Shown: positions 31,836 through 43,849 of the stretch, piece after piece
Numbering within the stretch: position 1 is the first letter of the stretch
How the letters are laid out: each line of letters begins with the position of its first letter
DNA from: Theileria orientalis strain Shintoku
Taxonomy: Eukaryota; Apicomplexa; Aconoidasida; Piroplasmida; Theileriidae
Length of the DNA: 64,000 bases
NCBI RefSeq assembly: GCF_000740895.1
Contig: NC_025263.1
Span: forward strand, 1,054,001 to 1,118,000
Direction: 5' to 3'
Made by a program: the position numbers and the translations under genes
Notes under the pieces: generated by a model
What the model saw: only the letters and a program-made list of their open reading frames with translations
What the model was told of the DNA's origin: nothing
The model's database searches: none

Positions 31836-34800
31836 TCACTGTTTCGAGATTATGTATCCCTAAAAATCACAGATAAACGAAAATAGTTAATACCATGTCC
31901 CTTTCCTCTAGTAGAAAATCTTTGGATGGAGAACATATCACATAATTTTCCATGGATGTAGACCCTCTAAGAATAATTATTTGGTTAAAACTAACATCCT
32001 AAAGATCCCTATTAAGATTGAATTCATTTCCTTTAACACGTAAGTAAACATGTGACCGAATGTTGTTTTGGGTTCAATGGCCTTTACATCGGAAAGTCGT
32101 GTCAGCTCAACACCCTTCTAAAATAAAGATGTGGGAGTTTAAACTTACGTTTTTCCTCTTTGAACCTGGAATGCTTATCATATCCATCATTATATTGTAC
32201 AACATATAATTCTCGCTGGATGAGAATGAGCCTATGATGACGTTGTAGAACATTTCGTCGCTGATGATTTGGCCCATGGCGTAGTAGTGAGAATTGATGT
32301 ATATAAGTGATGAGTCAACGTTTTCGTTATACGTATTCCAGTGTGACCTGTGAAGTTATATAGTCTAAGTAGGTGTTTAACATCTCACCATTTTGAATCA
32401 TCTAGAAAGGTGACATTGCTCAGATTTTGAAGTTCGACGATCCCAAAGACATTATTTAACCAATTGTAATTTGAGTTGCGGAGTGTTTTCTGATAGAGAA
32501 TTAATAATGAAAAACGTACAATCACGTTTCTAATTTGCCGGTATATTACAATTGTACATAAATCTGAGTGGTTTTCCAGTTTTGTCTCAAATGAATTTGG
32601 AGTTATGTAAAAGTAGTTTGACAAGTGGAGCTCGGACCTATAAGAACATGTCAATATTTAGGTGGGCAGTAGTGGAGATGAGCTAATTTAACTGATTTAA
32701 TACCCTATTATTTCAGTGTATTTCATGAGATCGACATCTATGACTGCCACAAATCTCTTGAATCGTTGAAGGAATTGGATATCGAGTGATTTTGAAATCT
32801 ATATATTTTAATTGGTTGAATTAAATATATAGCTACGTTTCATACCATGTTTCCAGCTATTATGACATTGAACTCGTTAATTGTACTGAAATGGAAGAGC
32901 AACCTAGTAACGAAATCAGAGTACCCTATTATGGTCACCACTGGTAAATCCTTGTTTTTGAATATGTTAGACTTGGCGGAACTTAATGTGTTAACTACAA
33001 TAGGAAGTGATGGATCATAAGGCTCGTCAAATTTCTTTGCTTCCACCGGGAATATTAGTGCCGATTCTATTTTGTATAACTCGTCTTCATTCTCGTCGTT
33101 GTACTGAGGTTCAGTGTCATCATAGTCACATGATAAGGTTAAACTACTACCACTGTGTTGATTGGCCACTACCTTTCCATCCTTTATTAACTTCAATAGA
33201 ATAGTGTTCCTTTTAATTAGAGCTTCATTTTTCAGATTAATTTTTGAGAAATCAGGAGAGGCTAAAAATTATTTCAGTAGTGTTTCTTAAATTAATATAA
33301 AATCTCAAACTTACTGTCAAAATCTAATATGAATATTCCGGTATCGCCCTTTTTAATATTATAATTTGTTCCCACGGGATTGATTTTGTAACTGAGTGGA
33401 TCATCTACCGAAATTATTCCTATTAGTATGGCACCGCTCACATCAAAAAATGTTTCACACAATAACTATAAATTTATTAAAGTTTGAAAGGACAGTATGA
33501 CCAGTGAGATTGATATGTAATATTGTAACTTTAGCCTATCAATTAAATATATCACCTCAAAAAGGATTCCAACGTAGTGTTCTGGTATTTTGTGAAAGCA
33601 AACACTCTTTTCGGCTCCACTTAAATACGATTGGTAAAGGTTTAATGATTTCGGGCATGAAGAGTGATTCTGAGTGTGTCCAATATTGTAGTATTGATTC
33701 AGTGACAAGTTCACAATAAGGGTTATTATTCCTGGACATGTTATGCTTTTTGTAACGAGGCAAAGTTTGAGGTCACTTAAACTCACTAAAATAGCATGAG
33801 TAGATTAACTCTTACTTGATATTCCGTATTGTTTTTGGAAAATTGAATGTGTCACTGGAGCACAGTATTGAACCATTACAATCTCACTTCTGCAGCCGTA
33901 TTTTTTTATTCCGATGGTTCTCAGAATTGTCTTCATGTCGTTCATCCTCAGGTCTTTGCCCTTGAATGACGATAGTATGAAAATCGAGCTTGCTAATCTG
34001 GCTTGTATCGTATCCAAAATTGTTAAATTTCCATCCACTTCAATGTCACCTCTCATAATGCATAAGGAAATGGAAAGGTTGTCTGCCTGTTTTACCTGGG
34101 CCGTGTAAGTCTCGATGTCATTAGGAGTTAGTACAATGATTTTGCTAAAATATGTATGTTTATGAATTGAGGTTATTATCTAATTCACATACCATTTATC
34201 CTTTGTATAATACATTTTAGATATAAACTGAGATAATTGTGATGGATCGATGTCTCCAATTACTAGTATGAACTTCTTTAATCCAGCCCTGTATTTGTAT
34301 CGATGTATAAAAATGATATAATTTACCATGAGTTCAAGTGTCCGACCAATATATTCTTTGCTAGAACTATCTCAAGTGTCCTATTAATGGTCAATGGTAC
34401 CCAGATGACCATCCAGAAAATATAACAGATTGCACACATCCTTGCTTCAACAGTCACGGGTACCATGTCACCGTATCCAACTAATATGGTTATTAAATTA
34501 AGTTTTAAAATACTTATATACCTGTTGAAAATGTGATGATAGCTAGATAGAAATAGTTCAAATACTGCGCAAATGAATGCGTGAATTGATTTTCAATCAG
34601 TGTCGGATGAAGCCCTTGCATTATATACAGCGAACCTACATTTTAATTAAGTAAATTGCGTTTATGAAGATTACTTACCAGCAAAACTGCAGGACATGAA
34701 GAAAATACCAAGGGATATTCTAAAGATACATTTGGCCTTTTCAGACCCATCTTTAGTAGCGATAATCCTATTGTTGATCCATACTAAAAATGTTTGTAAA

Positions 34801-35888
34801 TGTGTTTAAGTAAAGGTTAGCCTACCGAATAGTTTAATCCATATTATGAAACCATGAGTCCAATAGACTTGTATGTATGAAAGCTCAGGGAAGAAAAGCC
34901 ATTTGGAGATTAAAACTGGAGGTGGTAAAATTAATGAATTGATCCAAAAAATTGGAGAATTAAAAATATCCTTGGAGTCTTTTGCCTCGAGGATAAACAA
35001 ACATATTTCAGCGGTGGACTAAATGTGGGTTATGTAATGTGACTTTATAATAAATATGTTCTTACGGCTGAAATACTGAAGAAATGGAGTGGATATAAAA
35101 TCTTCGGCACAAGGGAATAATCCCATTTATCATATATGGCATCTCTTCTCCAATACGTTAGTGTTATTAGCCAAAGAGATAGTTTTAAAAAATCCCAAAT
35201 TATCAAAGAAACACCGGCATTTTTCAACATACAGGTCAAAGACAATTTGGAATAGCTGTACCATAACTTTATGCGATCATATGCTACAATTAATTGTTAC
35301 TTTGCAGTCATTTTATCAGTTCTTATAGTTATATATCTAAAGGTTACTACATCACGTAAATGTGTAATTAACCATGGTCAAGTAACTTACTGTTGGCTGC
35401 GGTATTCACTGAATTTTTCTGTTTTCTGTGAAGTTCCCTGTCCAAAGCAGCTAAGGCAGAGCCTACAGACACCTTTTTAAGGGAGATTCTCCTAAAAATA
35501 TATTGACATGTGATTTTGAGTGCACATTCTTTAATTATGGAAATAGTGAATATTACTTAAAGTTTGTTTATTTAACAATAAAAGGTTTATTTATTTAAAA
35601 AACATTACCTATTTAGATTGTAATCATTTATTATTCTTCTGACTTGCGATTTAATTACGTTTACCAAATAAACACTTCCCAAAAATACTAACGCTCCTAG
35701 AATGGAAGGAAGTATTTCAATTACTCTTGTATCATCTAAATTGCAGATTATTTAGTTTAAAACTAACTATCTGAGGCTGTGATGATTGTAAGACACAATG
35801 TTGCAAAGAATACTGTGATTAAAGTTGCCGCTAGAGCTCCTTTAGTAATATATTTATCGTTGATTTTGTAACCGGCTTTAAAAAACAT
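31836..35888 (-). CDS. Ca2+-activated-type potassium channel (Slo/Kch-like)
   Basis: About fifteen short exons on the minus strand. The start is MFFKAGYKINDKYITKG at 35888. Hydrophobic segments include ALAATLITVFFATLCLTIITAS and EILPSILGALVFLGSVYLV, with further ones to ~34650. The pore gives ITILVGYGDMVPVTVEA (selectivity filter VGYGD) near 34490, followed by an S6-like helix (CAICYIFWMVIWVPLTI). A long RCK-like cytosolic tail follows (KIIVLTPNDIETYTAQ, LPVVTIIGYSDFVTRLLFHF) and ends NYVICSPSKDFLLEE..YIISK with TGA at 31836-31838. This is the layout of the two apicomplexan K+ channels (Kch1/Kch2). Not every exon border was resolved; identity rests on the VGYGD filter plus the tail. The 3' end is 48 nt from the convergent neighbour. 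Confidence 0.8.
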
Positions 35889-36528
35889 TATTCCGAATCA
35901 CATTCCATGATTTTAGTTAATATTGGTATTTAAATGATATGCGATTCAAATATTGTCGATAATCATCAAAATTTAAGAAATATACAGTGGTTTAGACATA
36001 GATTCGGAAAATAAGAGCCGATAGATTTATAATTGCTGGATTATTTCTTTGAAAAATAGAATAAAAAATGTTAATTATTTACTTTATATACGAATATGCC
36101 AAAAATAGCTAAATGTGTAGATGAGGAAGGCTCTATTTATTTGACTATTCTCTAAAGGCTTAGGGTGGGACCATGCAACGATGTGCAATGGATAAAAATA
36201 AGAAGGAATTTGAAAAATGTAAATTCTAGGTAACGGAAGGTTCAATAATAGAGAATAAAACTTTTGAAACAGTTTTATGAGTTAAAATTATGGAAGATCG
36301 CAGATATGGCACAGAATGTAGTTATTCGGCAAAAACACAGACTATAATGTTGACATAAATTCTATTAATGTTTTTTGTTGTTTTGTGAATTTCAATTGGC
36401 GTATTTCAATATGTTTATTCCCCCAACACATCTATCCTATGTGATGCCATGTTTATCAGCTCATTTTATACACACGTGTATCTATCATCCGTATCTTCTT
36501 GGAGTAATGTAAAATAGTAACTTCTTAA
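35889..36528. other. Divergent intergenic region
   Basis: 640 nt of AT-rich DNA between the K+ channel (-) and the 90-aa gene (+). Nothing supported. Confidence 0.6.
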
Positions 36529-36832
36529 ATGTTTAATTCTAAATCGCTGCTTTCTTACAACAAGTACAGGCAATGGGAAAGATCGTGAGTCCACGTCACC
36601 TTACACTTAATTGTTCAGATTGCGTCGTTTTAACGCCAGGAAGCGCTGGAACCTGGTTTCCTGGTTAACGAAGGGTACCTACGAGAACCTGAAGTTTAAG
36701 AACGGCTGGAAGACCACGTCTCACGTCAACGCTCCCAGGGCTGTGGAATCCACGGACAAGGCCACCAAGCACTGCGATATGGAACGACTACACGAACAGG
36801 ATAGAGAATATTACAGGAATCTCACTCGATGA
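36529..36832 (+). CDS. Small basic protein, unknown
   Basis: Two exons, 36529-36584 and 36619-36832, joined in phase 2 over a 34-nt intron; about 90 aa. The ATG at 36529 is found only by reading upstream of the splice acceptor. The protein is strongly basic at its N-terminal half (YNKYRQWERS, LRRFNARKRWNLVSWLTKGTYENLKF) and has no TM segment. The composition would suit a mitochondrial ribosomal or other RNA-binding protein, but no family is recognised. Its last 11 nt overlap the last 11 nt of the convergent tRNase Z coding sequence. Confidence 0.62.
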
Positions 36833-39459
36833 GACGCTTCACACTTGAGTTAAACCTCTGCAGGTGGGCTCCCAGCTCGCTCAACCTCCTTATGGGAACT
36901 GTCATGAGGTCCAGGCCCATTATCAGATTGAAACTGAGGTCGTAGTCATTGGCGATCTGAATGAAGAGCTGTTATCGGAGCTAAACTAACGGTTTGGAAT
37001 CTCTGGCTGAAGTGTGTGACAAACAGGCTCCGGACACCGCACTTGGCGCCTAAACGTGACGTTTATCCTAAGTGGCCAACCTATATCCACCGCCTCAGAA
37101 ATGGTAGTATGCAACGTCTTTATCGCGTTCTCAGAGTAGTCGTCAGTAAACGTAGCTACAAAATGTTAATCTCGTAACCGTGTACCTTCGTGAATTAAGA
37201 TATCGGCGTTCTCCGAGTGCGCCATAAGGTTTTCGCAAGGCCTTGTGTCTCCAGAGTAAACTATGGACCCAACCTCCTCGTGGCTGAGCCTGATTCCAAA
37301 TGAGTCGAAGATGTGGTCCACCTGCGTGTATATTAGTTATATCATACGTTAACTTAGACTTAGTTAATTGATGGAAGCGGTAAAGTGATTGATATAAAGG
37401 CTACGGCTCTGGGCACAAGGGACATTGCTTACTTTGAAGAGCACTAATCTAATTTGGCTTTTATCAAGTGGGATCACAGTCTCAGTGTCCTCAGTTAGAA
37501 TCATAAACTTATAGTCTAGTTTACATATGTTGTCGTTGTACGTTTCGAGCCATGTCTACAGAAATGATGTGATCAAGCGGCAAGATCATGTACTGAATTA
37601 AGCTAGCTAAATAGCCGATGTCCAGTTGAATGATTGTAATCATACCAGAACTACATCCGAACATATTACCAATGTTGACTCTGATCGATCCTTTTTAAAT
37701 TTTTTCTGAAGTGCTAAAATGTAATACAGGCCCAGGTGATGGTCGGCATGACTATGCGATATGAACACGATCCTAATCAAAATCAAATCTGATGTAATGT
37801 CTTACTTTATTGACAGTATTTTTCTCACAAACTCATCAAAATCGGTACAGGTGTAAAGTATCTGTAGCACAGTCCCTTCACCAGAGTCCAAAAGTATAGC
37901 TGTAGATTAGAGCATGAGTGTGGTAAGGTAGTGGAGCACACGGTATAACTAGTAATGTTTCTATAACATACAGTGGTTTTCATAAACTTGCACTAAGATG
38001 GCAGAAACGTTGCGATACACAGACGGAACTGAACAGCCGGTGCCCAGAAATGTCAATTTAGGGCCCTCCAAACTAAAATCGAGTTCTATGGTATCCGAGG
38101 GATCAGACTGGATCTAAAGTAAATATTTAATTTAAAAAGATGATAAAAGGTGGTACCTCATCCAACTCTTTGCTTAAACAATCCGAGTAGTCAACGTGGG
38201 CCTTAAGAAAATGTTATTGTTGGTATATTATAGGTAAGTTGGCAATCGAACCTTTTTTGGAGGATGAACGTAGAACTTAGTTAAGGGGGGATAGGAATAA
38301 TCGGATGTTGATTCCGTGTCGTTTGACTCTAAACGGTTTATTTTATGAAAAAAAGGGGATGCGAAACGAACCGTGCGATAGTGACTCTGAATGGTGCTGA
38401 GGTGACTCAGACCGTTGTCTTTTAAATTTAAACCGTGACAAACTTGGAAATAGAAGAGGCAACAGTGAATGGTGAATTTGGTTCCGTTTATAAAAAGGGC
38501 TAAGCGCAACGTATGTAGAATCGTCAAATGTCCTATGAACAATAAAATGGTAGGTAAACCTACTGATTGCATCCCACTTCGCCCTTGGATACGCCCGAAC
38601 TGCTTGTGTGTAAGTAGAATACATTGACCAGCCTATTCGCGTCATAACCCAATGTGTTCTGAAGTGGATTAAAAAACGAGTGATTACATACCATTAAACT
38701 CAAGTCCTCTTTATGGTCCAAAATTAATATTTGGTTTCCAGGAGTCGGGTCCTCGCAGACTTGATTGGACTTTAATACAGATCCGTCTGGGAGAGTAACG
38801 TCAAAGCCCCTTTTTAGCCTTCCAAAATCTGGACCCTTGAGCACCTACGCAGTAAACATCATCCAAACTAAGCCCTTACTCCATACTCCTTTGCAAGCTC
38901 AGGATTAAATATGCCCGGCACGTCGTCAAACTCCACTAGGTATCCAACATTGTTGGCATGGATAGGATGAACAGTAAAGTTAGAGTTTGATTTCGAGTGG
39001 TAGAATAGTCCTGAGATTGTTACAGAGTGCGATTTCACCAGTTGAAGCTTCTCTGTTCCTTCAATCTCGTGAACGGTAACCTCAATTTTGCTGCAAAAAC
39101 ATGAGTTTTAATCTAAAATACAGCTCATGAAACGTGTTCAGCAGCTCATCTAATACTTTCTTTATGGGAGTCGGCCCAAAAATCGTAACGTGAGAAGTAT
39201 TACAGCCATCCAGGGACAGTATGAAACTGGGAAGCCCATTGAACGAGTGCGCACTTAAGTTCGTCAGAAATATGTACCGAATCTTAGCTAATCCCAGCTT
39301 GTTAGATAGCCGGAACCTGTAGATAAATTTGTTTATGCATATGCTTAACCTTTGCGAGTTTTCTCCACAGTTGAATATGAAGTAACATCCATCCGAAAAC
39401 AACTGTAAGGACGGGGGAACAAAGTAATCATCCCATCCAATGGTCTGCACATAGCTCAT
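36822..39459 (-). CDS. tRNase Z, long form (ELAC2-like 3'-tRNA processing nuclease)
   Basis: Multi-exon. The degenerate N-terminal metallo-beta-lactamase half is at 39459-39089 (CYFIFNCGENSQRL, IRYIFLTNLSAHSFNGLPSF). The catalytic C-terminal half has FLGTGCSVPSVYRNVSAILV, LLDSGEGTVLQILY, the zinc motif FISHSHADHHLGLYY, GSIVYSGDTRPCENL, HSENADILIHE and TFTDDYSENAIKTLHTT. Together these show the PxKxRN-like, HxHxDH, GDT and HEAT-like motifs of long tRNase Z. It removes tRNA 3' trailers. The terminal stop is at 36822-36824. HSHADHHLGL is intact, so the enzyme should be active. Exon-by-exon borders were checked only at the first junction. Confidence 0.9.
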
Positions 39460-39635
39460 ATCATAAACAAAAACGTGAAAAATAATTTACAAATTTGAAA
39501 ATTAGTTACAAATGTGCTTTCACAATATAATACAATGTATTAGTCCTGGTGTGTATTGGGATTCCATGTTTAGGAATCCTCACTAAATACATGTTTTAAT
39601 CTTTAAAATGGCTTGTAAGATAGTGATATGATTAA
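39460..39635. promoter_or_regulatory. Short bidirectional promoter region
   Basis: 176 nt separate the start codons of tRNase Z (-) and the chitobiase-C-like gene (+). Both 5' UTRs and promoters must lie here. No core motif identified. Confidence 0.5.
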
Positions 39636-40572
39636 ATGAGGGGATTGCAAAGGGTTTCTGACTTAATTAACGAAACCGTAAAGTCTGATTGGAGTAACAT
39701 AAAATGTGTTACGTCGAAGGAATGGGAGGACGAGTTTGATGAGTATTTGAATAAGCTGATAGAGGATAAAAAGAGCCCTAAGTCACCTAAAGTTGGACCA
39801 AAGTCGAAATCAGTTAGTTTAGGCTTAAATATGTGTTACTACAGGCAAAAGGCGTAAATGTAGATAACCTCGATGAATCGGCGCAATTTAAACTGTGTTA
39901 CGACCTGTTTAATATAATGGAAGGCATTTGGCTCGAAGGAAGGAAGCATATGAATTCCATAGAGCAGATGAAGTTGGTGAAACCGTTGGAATTGGACGAG
40001 CTGGTGGACTACGCATTCAGGTGTGTACTCGTGCAACAACGCACATCACTTATAAAATTTTTAGGCTGAGGTCGACCACCTACAGTCCGCCGGAGAACGT
40101 GAACGTGGACGATCCGACGAGGCACTACGACTTGTTCCCGCAATACCACTTTCTAGGCGTTCCGAACACCAGCCAGATGCACTCGTCGAGGCTGTTTGCG
40201 TTGTCCAAGATGGAAAACCAGTGTTCGGCGCCAATAGTGGAGTTTGAGGTCGTGTCCGACACGATGAAGCAGATGAGGCTGAGCTGCAGTACCCCGAACT
40301 CAGTGATTCACTTCCAGACCTCGCGAGAGTCGAACATACCGTGTCCCAGGACTGGCGTCTACCTGACGCACAGCACCGACCCTGCGGTTTACGACGCGAA
40401 CAAGAGCTATAAGTTTAAAATAGACTGCAACCCGTTCACGGTGCACGCATGGGCAACGTGCGAGGGCTTGAAGCAGTCGCCAGTGGTAAACATCAAGTAC
40501 GAGTCAAATGCGAAGCCAGAGGCAGAGGAGAAAAGAGATGAATTTGGATTAATGTTAAGCAGGAAAAAGTAA
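39636..40572 (+). CDS. Protein with chitobiase-C-terminal-like (CHB_HEX_C) beta domain
   Basis: Three exons, 39636-39812, 39845-40020 and 40065-40572, giving 286 aa. The N-terminal ~110 residues are helical and charged (EWEDEFDEYLNKLIEDKK, then ESAQFKLCYDLFNIMEGIW). Residues ~190-270 follow the CHB_HEX_C_1 pattern of a small Ig-like beta domain: I-V-E-F-E-V, then STPNSVIHFQTS, a TGVYLTHSTDP-type turn, FTVHAWATCEGLKQSPVV. In bacteria this domain sits at the end of glycosidases and surface proteins; here no enzyme domain precedes it. No signal peptide. Role unknown. Confidence 0.66.
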
Positions 40573-41050
40573 ATTAAGAATAATGTCATATAAACATTGC
40601 GTTGAAATACTATTATTAACGTTAGTATATTCTCTAATATCTGTAGTATATATGCGTGGATATGTATATCATGTGTGTATATATCCATATATACTAACAC
40701 ACACTTGATCAGCAGGGTATATTGGCAAGGATGTATACATGAACGTATATACTAAGTAGCATATATAGGTAATAAAAGTGTTTACATTAACACACGCATC
40801 TACAAATCCACGCAAATAAAATGATGAATCATATTGTTGTTGAAAACAATTACAAGATCTTCACTAAAGTTAATGGGTTAACAGGTGACTGCAGTGAGCA
40901 CTACCACCCCATAAACCACAGGCACCGTACACACACTACCACACCATATTCTAGAGCAAGTGTGTATGGTAAAAAGTTAAAAGGGCGATTGTATGTGTAT
41001 GGGCTGTGGTGTTGGCACTCATTAAGGGTGCCTGCGGCCATAACTGACTG
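40573..41050. other. Convergent intergenic region
   Basis: 478 nt between convergent 3' ends. Contains TATATG/CATATA-rich and CACACA words around 40630-40700; no gene supported. Confidence 0.6.
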
Positions 41051-43450
41051 CTACTCGTATGAAGACGCCAACTCCACCAGGTCGTTGGCCACCTTGGGGT
41101 CGCCAGAATGCTCCCTGTACAGCCTCGCCATGAACCCGTAAACTCGCCTGTAGAGCAGCCTCGTGCTCGTGGTGTCCAGATCTGCAAAGCCCTCAGCTAT
41201 ATCTGGCGGCACGTAGTCGAGCAGCGTGTTCGTGTACACGACCTGCCTCATCCTCTCCAGGAACTCGGGGCCCGCGAACTGGACATTAACCGGGGACACC
41301 TCCACAAGCCTCCCTCCCAGCTTCGCCAGCGCAGCGTCCAGAACCACGTGCGATACGACCTCGACGTTGTTGTCCACGAGGTCCTCCAGCAGAAGCTTAA
41401 ACGAGCTGTTCACGAAGGGCGACTGAATTGCGTTCAGCAGCGTCGAGAACGAGGCGATCAGGAAGAAGTGCGCCCTGGCGCCCAGCGTCTTCGACACCTT
41501 CTGGCACCAGTTTATCACCGGATTCAGCGTCATCTGCAGAATCGTCAGCAGGTCGTCGGAGGCCGAGTACTCCAGCTGAATCGACACGATTTCGCTCAGG
41601 AAGTTCGCCACCGTGGCCACCACGACGTCCGCGTTCAGCCGCCTCGAAGTCCGCTCGTCGGACAGCGGCACCGTGATGTTCTGCTGAAGCTTGTTGATTA
41701 TCAGGTCGTTCCACCTTGCGCACATAGCGGCGAAGGCGCGCAGTATTGGGCTGTCTTCCGGCGCGTAGTACACCTCCCCCACGCCTTCCTCCTCCTCGCA
41801 GTCCCCTTCCCGCGCTCCCGCTTGCGGGCACAGGTACGGCGGCCTGAGTATGTTGAGCATCTTGTTGTAGTAGAAGTTGCATATCTGCACTGCTGCGTAC
41901 AGGTCCAGTATGTCTGCCACCTGGATGTCCTGATAAATGTCCGTTGAGGCCAGGGTTCCTTCGTCGGTGCTGCTGCCAAGGCTGGTCTGCGAGTCCATTG
42001 CGAAGAAGTCAGCTTCGGCGTGCGCCCCCTCGTGAGTGTCTGCTTCCATCCCCGAGGCGTTCAGTATCTGCTCCAGCTTATTCTCGAGTGGCGCCACCAG
42101 CTTCTCCGCGATCTTATCTATGTACTTGGGTGCGCTCATTATTTCCACGTCCAGGTACGGGTTTGCGTACAGGTTCAGCTCGCAGTTGTAGTAGAGCGAG
42201 ATAACGCAGGACTTGATCAGCGTCAGCACCAACTGCAGGTTCATGAAGAGGTCGTAGATTGCGTTGTTTTTGTACTTCATGTCCAGCTTTATGTACTGGA
42301 GCAGGAGGCTGAACCTTCTGTACGACAGCTCCGATAAAAACTCATTTATGTCGTTCAGGAACCTTTCCAGGCACTTCGGGTCCAGGATCAGAAGCTTCAG
42401 CATCCTCAGACTCAGCTCTCTGGGCTCCATTTCCAGATCCTCCGAGCATTTCTCCCCCAGGTCTCCCTCTCCACCCTGGCCACCGTATGAACCTGTTTCC
42501 AGCTCCTTTTCCCTGTCATCTCCCAGCCACTCAGCATTAATAGCACTTGCATCCTTGTTGAAAGTCTCTTTATCTGCACTAGCGCCATTTTCGCCTGTTT
42601 CATTGTCATTGTAGTACTGATCTGGGCCGTACTTGGTGCCAAAATCTGCTTCACCTGGTTTCCCATGGGACCTGCGTGGCGTGCTTATATTAATCTCAAA
42701 CAGCGACGCTATTCCTATTCTATCTTCTTCCTCCGATACGTTGATTAGTGGCTCGTTTATTATTCCCGAGTCCGAGGTGAGTGTTGATGAAAGCACTGAT
42801 ATCCTCTTCGTTCTTTGTATTAGCCATAAATAGCACATTTCTGATATTTTTTCAAAATTATCGTCTATTTTTTTCAACGCCTCCAGCAAAGACGGCGACT
42901 CCGATAGGTCCTCCAACTTCTTCAGCGAATAACAGAACTCTCTTGACCTTTTCAGGCTTTCTGCCGACTGCACGATCTTTATGAACTCCTCGTACTCCTC
43001 GTCCCTCAGGTCCGCTCTATAGTGGTCCAGTGCCCTTGGATTCAGGTGTGTTTTCAGCTTCTCCACGCACTTAAGCTTCGAGTAGTTTTCGTTTATTCTT
43101 TTTTCCAGGGCACACAGGTTCGAGAAGTCCCTCGTCACGCTTATGCTCCTCATTTTATCTCTTATCGACTCCACCTTCTCGTTCAGATGATTCAGTTTCG
43201 AGACCATCTCGTTCGCCTCTTCAACACATGGGCTTGTAAGCTTAAGTGCTGACCTGAGTTTATCCAGAAGACTGTCCAGGTTGTCGAGGCGCAGGTCCGG
43301 GAACGTGTTCAGGTTAAACCACGAGAATTCCTCCGTAAATCCATCTTGGAAGTACTTTTCAAATGTTTCCGTTGAGTTTTTGAGCACTTTTGCGATATCC
43401 GGTCCCTTTTCCTTCAAGTTATCCAGCTCGTTCTTAAAATCTGATCCCAT
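41051..43450 (-). CDS. COG6-like subunit of the conserved oligomeric Golgi complex
   Basis: Intronless 799 aa. The N-terminal ~190 residues are coiled coil (LDSLLDKLRSALK, KLNHLNEKVESIRDKM). A helical bundle follows (LERFLNDINEFLSELSYRRFSLLLQYI, YIDKIAEKLVAPLENKLEQIL). The C-terminal half (DILDLYAAVQICNFYYNKML ... LLDYVPPDIAEGF ... RRVYGFMARLYREHSGDP) follows the COG6 order, where the last block resembles the SATV/AYGEVYAAV region of other species. An acidic Gly/Glu insert sits near residues 270-340. COG tethers intra-Golgi retrograde vesicles. Assignment to COG6 rather than another CATCHR tether is by pattern and is moderate. The gene body becomes GC-rich toward the 3' end. Confidence 0.58.
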   Translation of the reverse strand: MGSDFKNELDNLKEKGPDIAKVLKNSTETFEKYFQDGFTEEFSWFNLNTFPDLRLDNLDSLLDKLRSALKLTSPCVEEANEMVSKLNHLNEKVESIRDKMRSISVTRDFSNLCALEKRINENYSKLKCVEKLKTHLNPRALDHYRADLRDEEYEEFIKIVQSAESLKRSREFCYSLKKLEDLSESPSLLEALKKIDDNFEKISEMCYLWLIQRTKRISVLSSTLTSDSGIINEPLINVSEEEDRIGIASLFEINISTPRRSHGKPGEADFGTKYGPDQYYNDNETGENGASADKETFNKDASAINAEWLGDDREKELETGSYGGQGGEGDLGEKCSEDLEMEPRELSLRMLKLLILDPKCLERFLNDINEFLSELSYRRFSLLLQYIKLDMKYKNNAIYDLFMNLQLVLTLIKSCVISLYYNCELNLYANPYLDVEIMSAPKYIDKIAEKLVAPLENKLEQILNASGMEADTHEGAHAEADFFAMDSQTSLGSSTDEGTLASTDIYQDIQVADILDLYAAVQICNFYYNKMLNILRPPYLCPQAGAREGDCEEEEGVGEVYYAPEDSPILRAFAAMCARWNDLIINKLQQNITVPLSDERTSRRLNADVVVATVANFLSEIVSIQLEYSASDDLLTILQMTLNPVINWCQKVSKTLGARAHFFLIASFSTLLNAIQSPFVNSSFKLLLEDLVDNNVEVVSHVVLDAALAKLGGRLVEVSPVNVQFAGPEFLERMRQVVYTNTLLDYVPPDIAEGFADLDTTSTRLLYRRVYGFMARLYREHSGDPKVANDLVELASSYE

Positions 43451-43849
43451 TAGATCAACTAAGCTCTTTTGTATTCATTTATTTCTACAAATCCCTCATT
43501 TACCTTTAAAATTATAATTATGATACAAATTATTGGTTTATTTTAAAAATTAATGACTGGATTCCGTTTTTTTTGTTGGAATTCTGTCGTAAATACCGTC
43601 ATAAGTATTCACACACATTTTACCAATTAACTTCTCAGATAAATCATTTCTCGTAATTCAAACATTAAATTACTCCTATTCATATTCCGTATACTATTTA
43701 ATATATATGAATTCAAAATATCAACTTAAGCGGTAATGTGTATGATGGTTTCACCCATCTTTAAAGCCAAATTCCAAATATATAATTTATTTCTTTATAT
43801 TTACTCAAGAGTGACTAAAATTGTGAACAGAGTTTCGAAACATGGAGAG
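43451..43849. other. Intergenic, AT-rich
   Basis: About 400 nt between two minus-strand genes; no supported feature. Confidence 0.6.

Noticed and set aside
36611..36832. TTG-initiated 73-codon reading frame
   Set aside because: The frame continues from an ATG exon at 36529; TTG initiation is unnecessary.
41108..41947. 279-codon plus-strand reading frame across the COG6-like gene
   Set aside because: Shadow frame; the minus strand is continuous over 799 codons with helical-tether pattern.
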